64,000 nt of DNA. Origin: Vibrio rotiferianus CAIM 577 = LMG 21460. Its GTDB lineage: Bacteria > Pseudomonadota > Gammaproteobacteria > Enterobacterales > Vibrionaceae. The translations under genes and the position numbers were made by a program. The stretch covers positions 34,302 through 98,301 of the forward strand of contig NZ_APHW01000102.1 of the NCBI RefSeq assembly GCF_002741985.1, written 5' to 3'. The notes below the pieces were generated by a model, which saw only the letters and a list, made by a program, of their open reading frames with translations, was not told the DNA's origin and did not search any database. Shown piece after piece: positions 63,533 to 64,000 of this stretch (the first letter of the stretch is position 1; each line of letters starts with the position of its first letter).

Positions 63533-64000
63533 AATAAGTAACTCATTAGCGGCCTTTGTTAGGCTTTCCTAGTGCCAGAAAAGTATTCATATGATGTTAG
63601 AATTGAATTATCCACGATTAGATTTACTGGTGTGGTATTCTCGTGAATAGACATAATCAATTATATTTATAAATTCTTTGTTGGCTAAATTATCTTTATA
63701 TATTACTTTCAGTTATATTAGATTTAACTCTAATGCTTTTACGCTGGTCTTAGCTCTATTTTTACCAAGACTGATAGCGATAATCGTTATATGTACCTTG
63801 TCGGCATTACTAATAGTGATTGATTCGGAATGATACACACGGATTATTGGGAAAGAGTGATCCGCATACGGCTGTTTATTGCGGTATAAAATGAAATGTC
63901 AAATATTAGAACTTTATCCCGTAATTCTGATCTAGTGAATTGGACATTTAGAGAATGTAAGAGTCTTGGTATTGAATGTTAACTGGATTTTAACGAGGTT
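63533..64000. other. Gene-free AT-rich end of the window
   Basis: About 470 bp without a credible frame. An imperfect dyad ATAGCGATAATCGTTAT (63774-63790) is the only notable element and may be an operator for a gene beyond the window. Confidence 0.4.

Overview
The window looks like part of the second (accessory) chromosome of a marine Vibrio, probably of the Harveyi clade. Three things point that way: a 240-residue NADPH-FMN reductase very like Vibrio harveyi Frp; a complete Qrr quorum-sensing small RNA gene with LuxO sites and a sigma-54 promoter; and a maltose/glycogen/starch gene set with MalT-type sites. The species call is inference. No rRNA, tRNA, CRISPR array, integron, prophage or full insertion sequence was seen.

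Layout. 1-10.7 kb holds secreted alpha-glucan use: lamB (cut by the window edge), malM, a small lipoprotein that looks like a stand-alone carbohydrate-binding module, a GH13 alpha-amylase lipoprotein, a modular extracellular nuclease, and a 1329-residue lipoprotein pullulanase on the minus strand. 11-13.6 kb has a membrane-anchored Sel1-repeat protein, a ~270 bp intergenic repeat and a small HTH/zinc-ribbon protein. 14-20 kb is inducible ornithine decarboxylase (speF) with its antiporter (potE), an orphan AbrB-type protein, pdxY (able to supply PLP for SpeF) and sstT. 20-25 kb has an RsgA-type GTPase with a possible leader peptide, a solo PTS EIIB domain, a copper/SCO operon and popT (DUF368). 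The Qrr RNA gene lies at about 25.1 kb.

25.3-41 kb is the second glucan block: malT, malP-malQ, glgB, mtgA, a leucine-rich-repeat lipoprotein and a MalS-like periplasmic amylase. MalT-like sites precede pulA, malP and malS, so uptake (LamB, MalM), secreted depolymerases (pullulanase, two amylases) and cytosolic processing (MalP, MalQ, GlgB) probably form one MalT regulon.

41-64 kb is mixed accessory content: a DsbA/ScsC-like oxidoreductase, a yjiH-yjiG-M20 peptidase operon, two small orphan genes, a GltP-type symporter, a three-gene outer-membrane cluster with a divergent TetR regulator and a tandem palindromic operator between them, a DUF1835 protein, a LysR/YdhR/membrane-protein locus, an unrecognised 1355-residue protein, a second copy of the intergenic repeat, frp, a MarC-family gene, a chemoreceptor and a small unknown gene. 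The best candidates for undescribed biology are the TetR/outer-membrane cluster, the 1355-residue protein, the CBM-like lipoprotein and a coding-like frame after mtgA that lacks a start codon.
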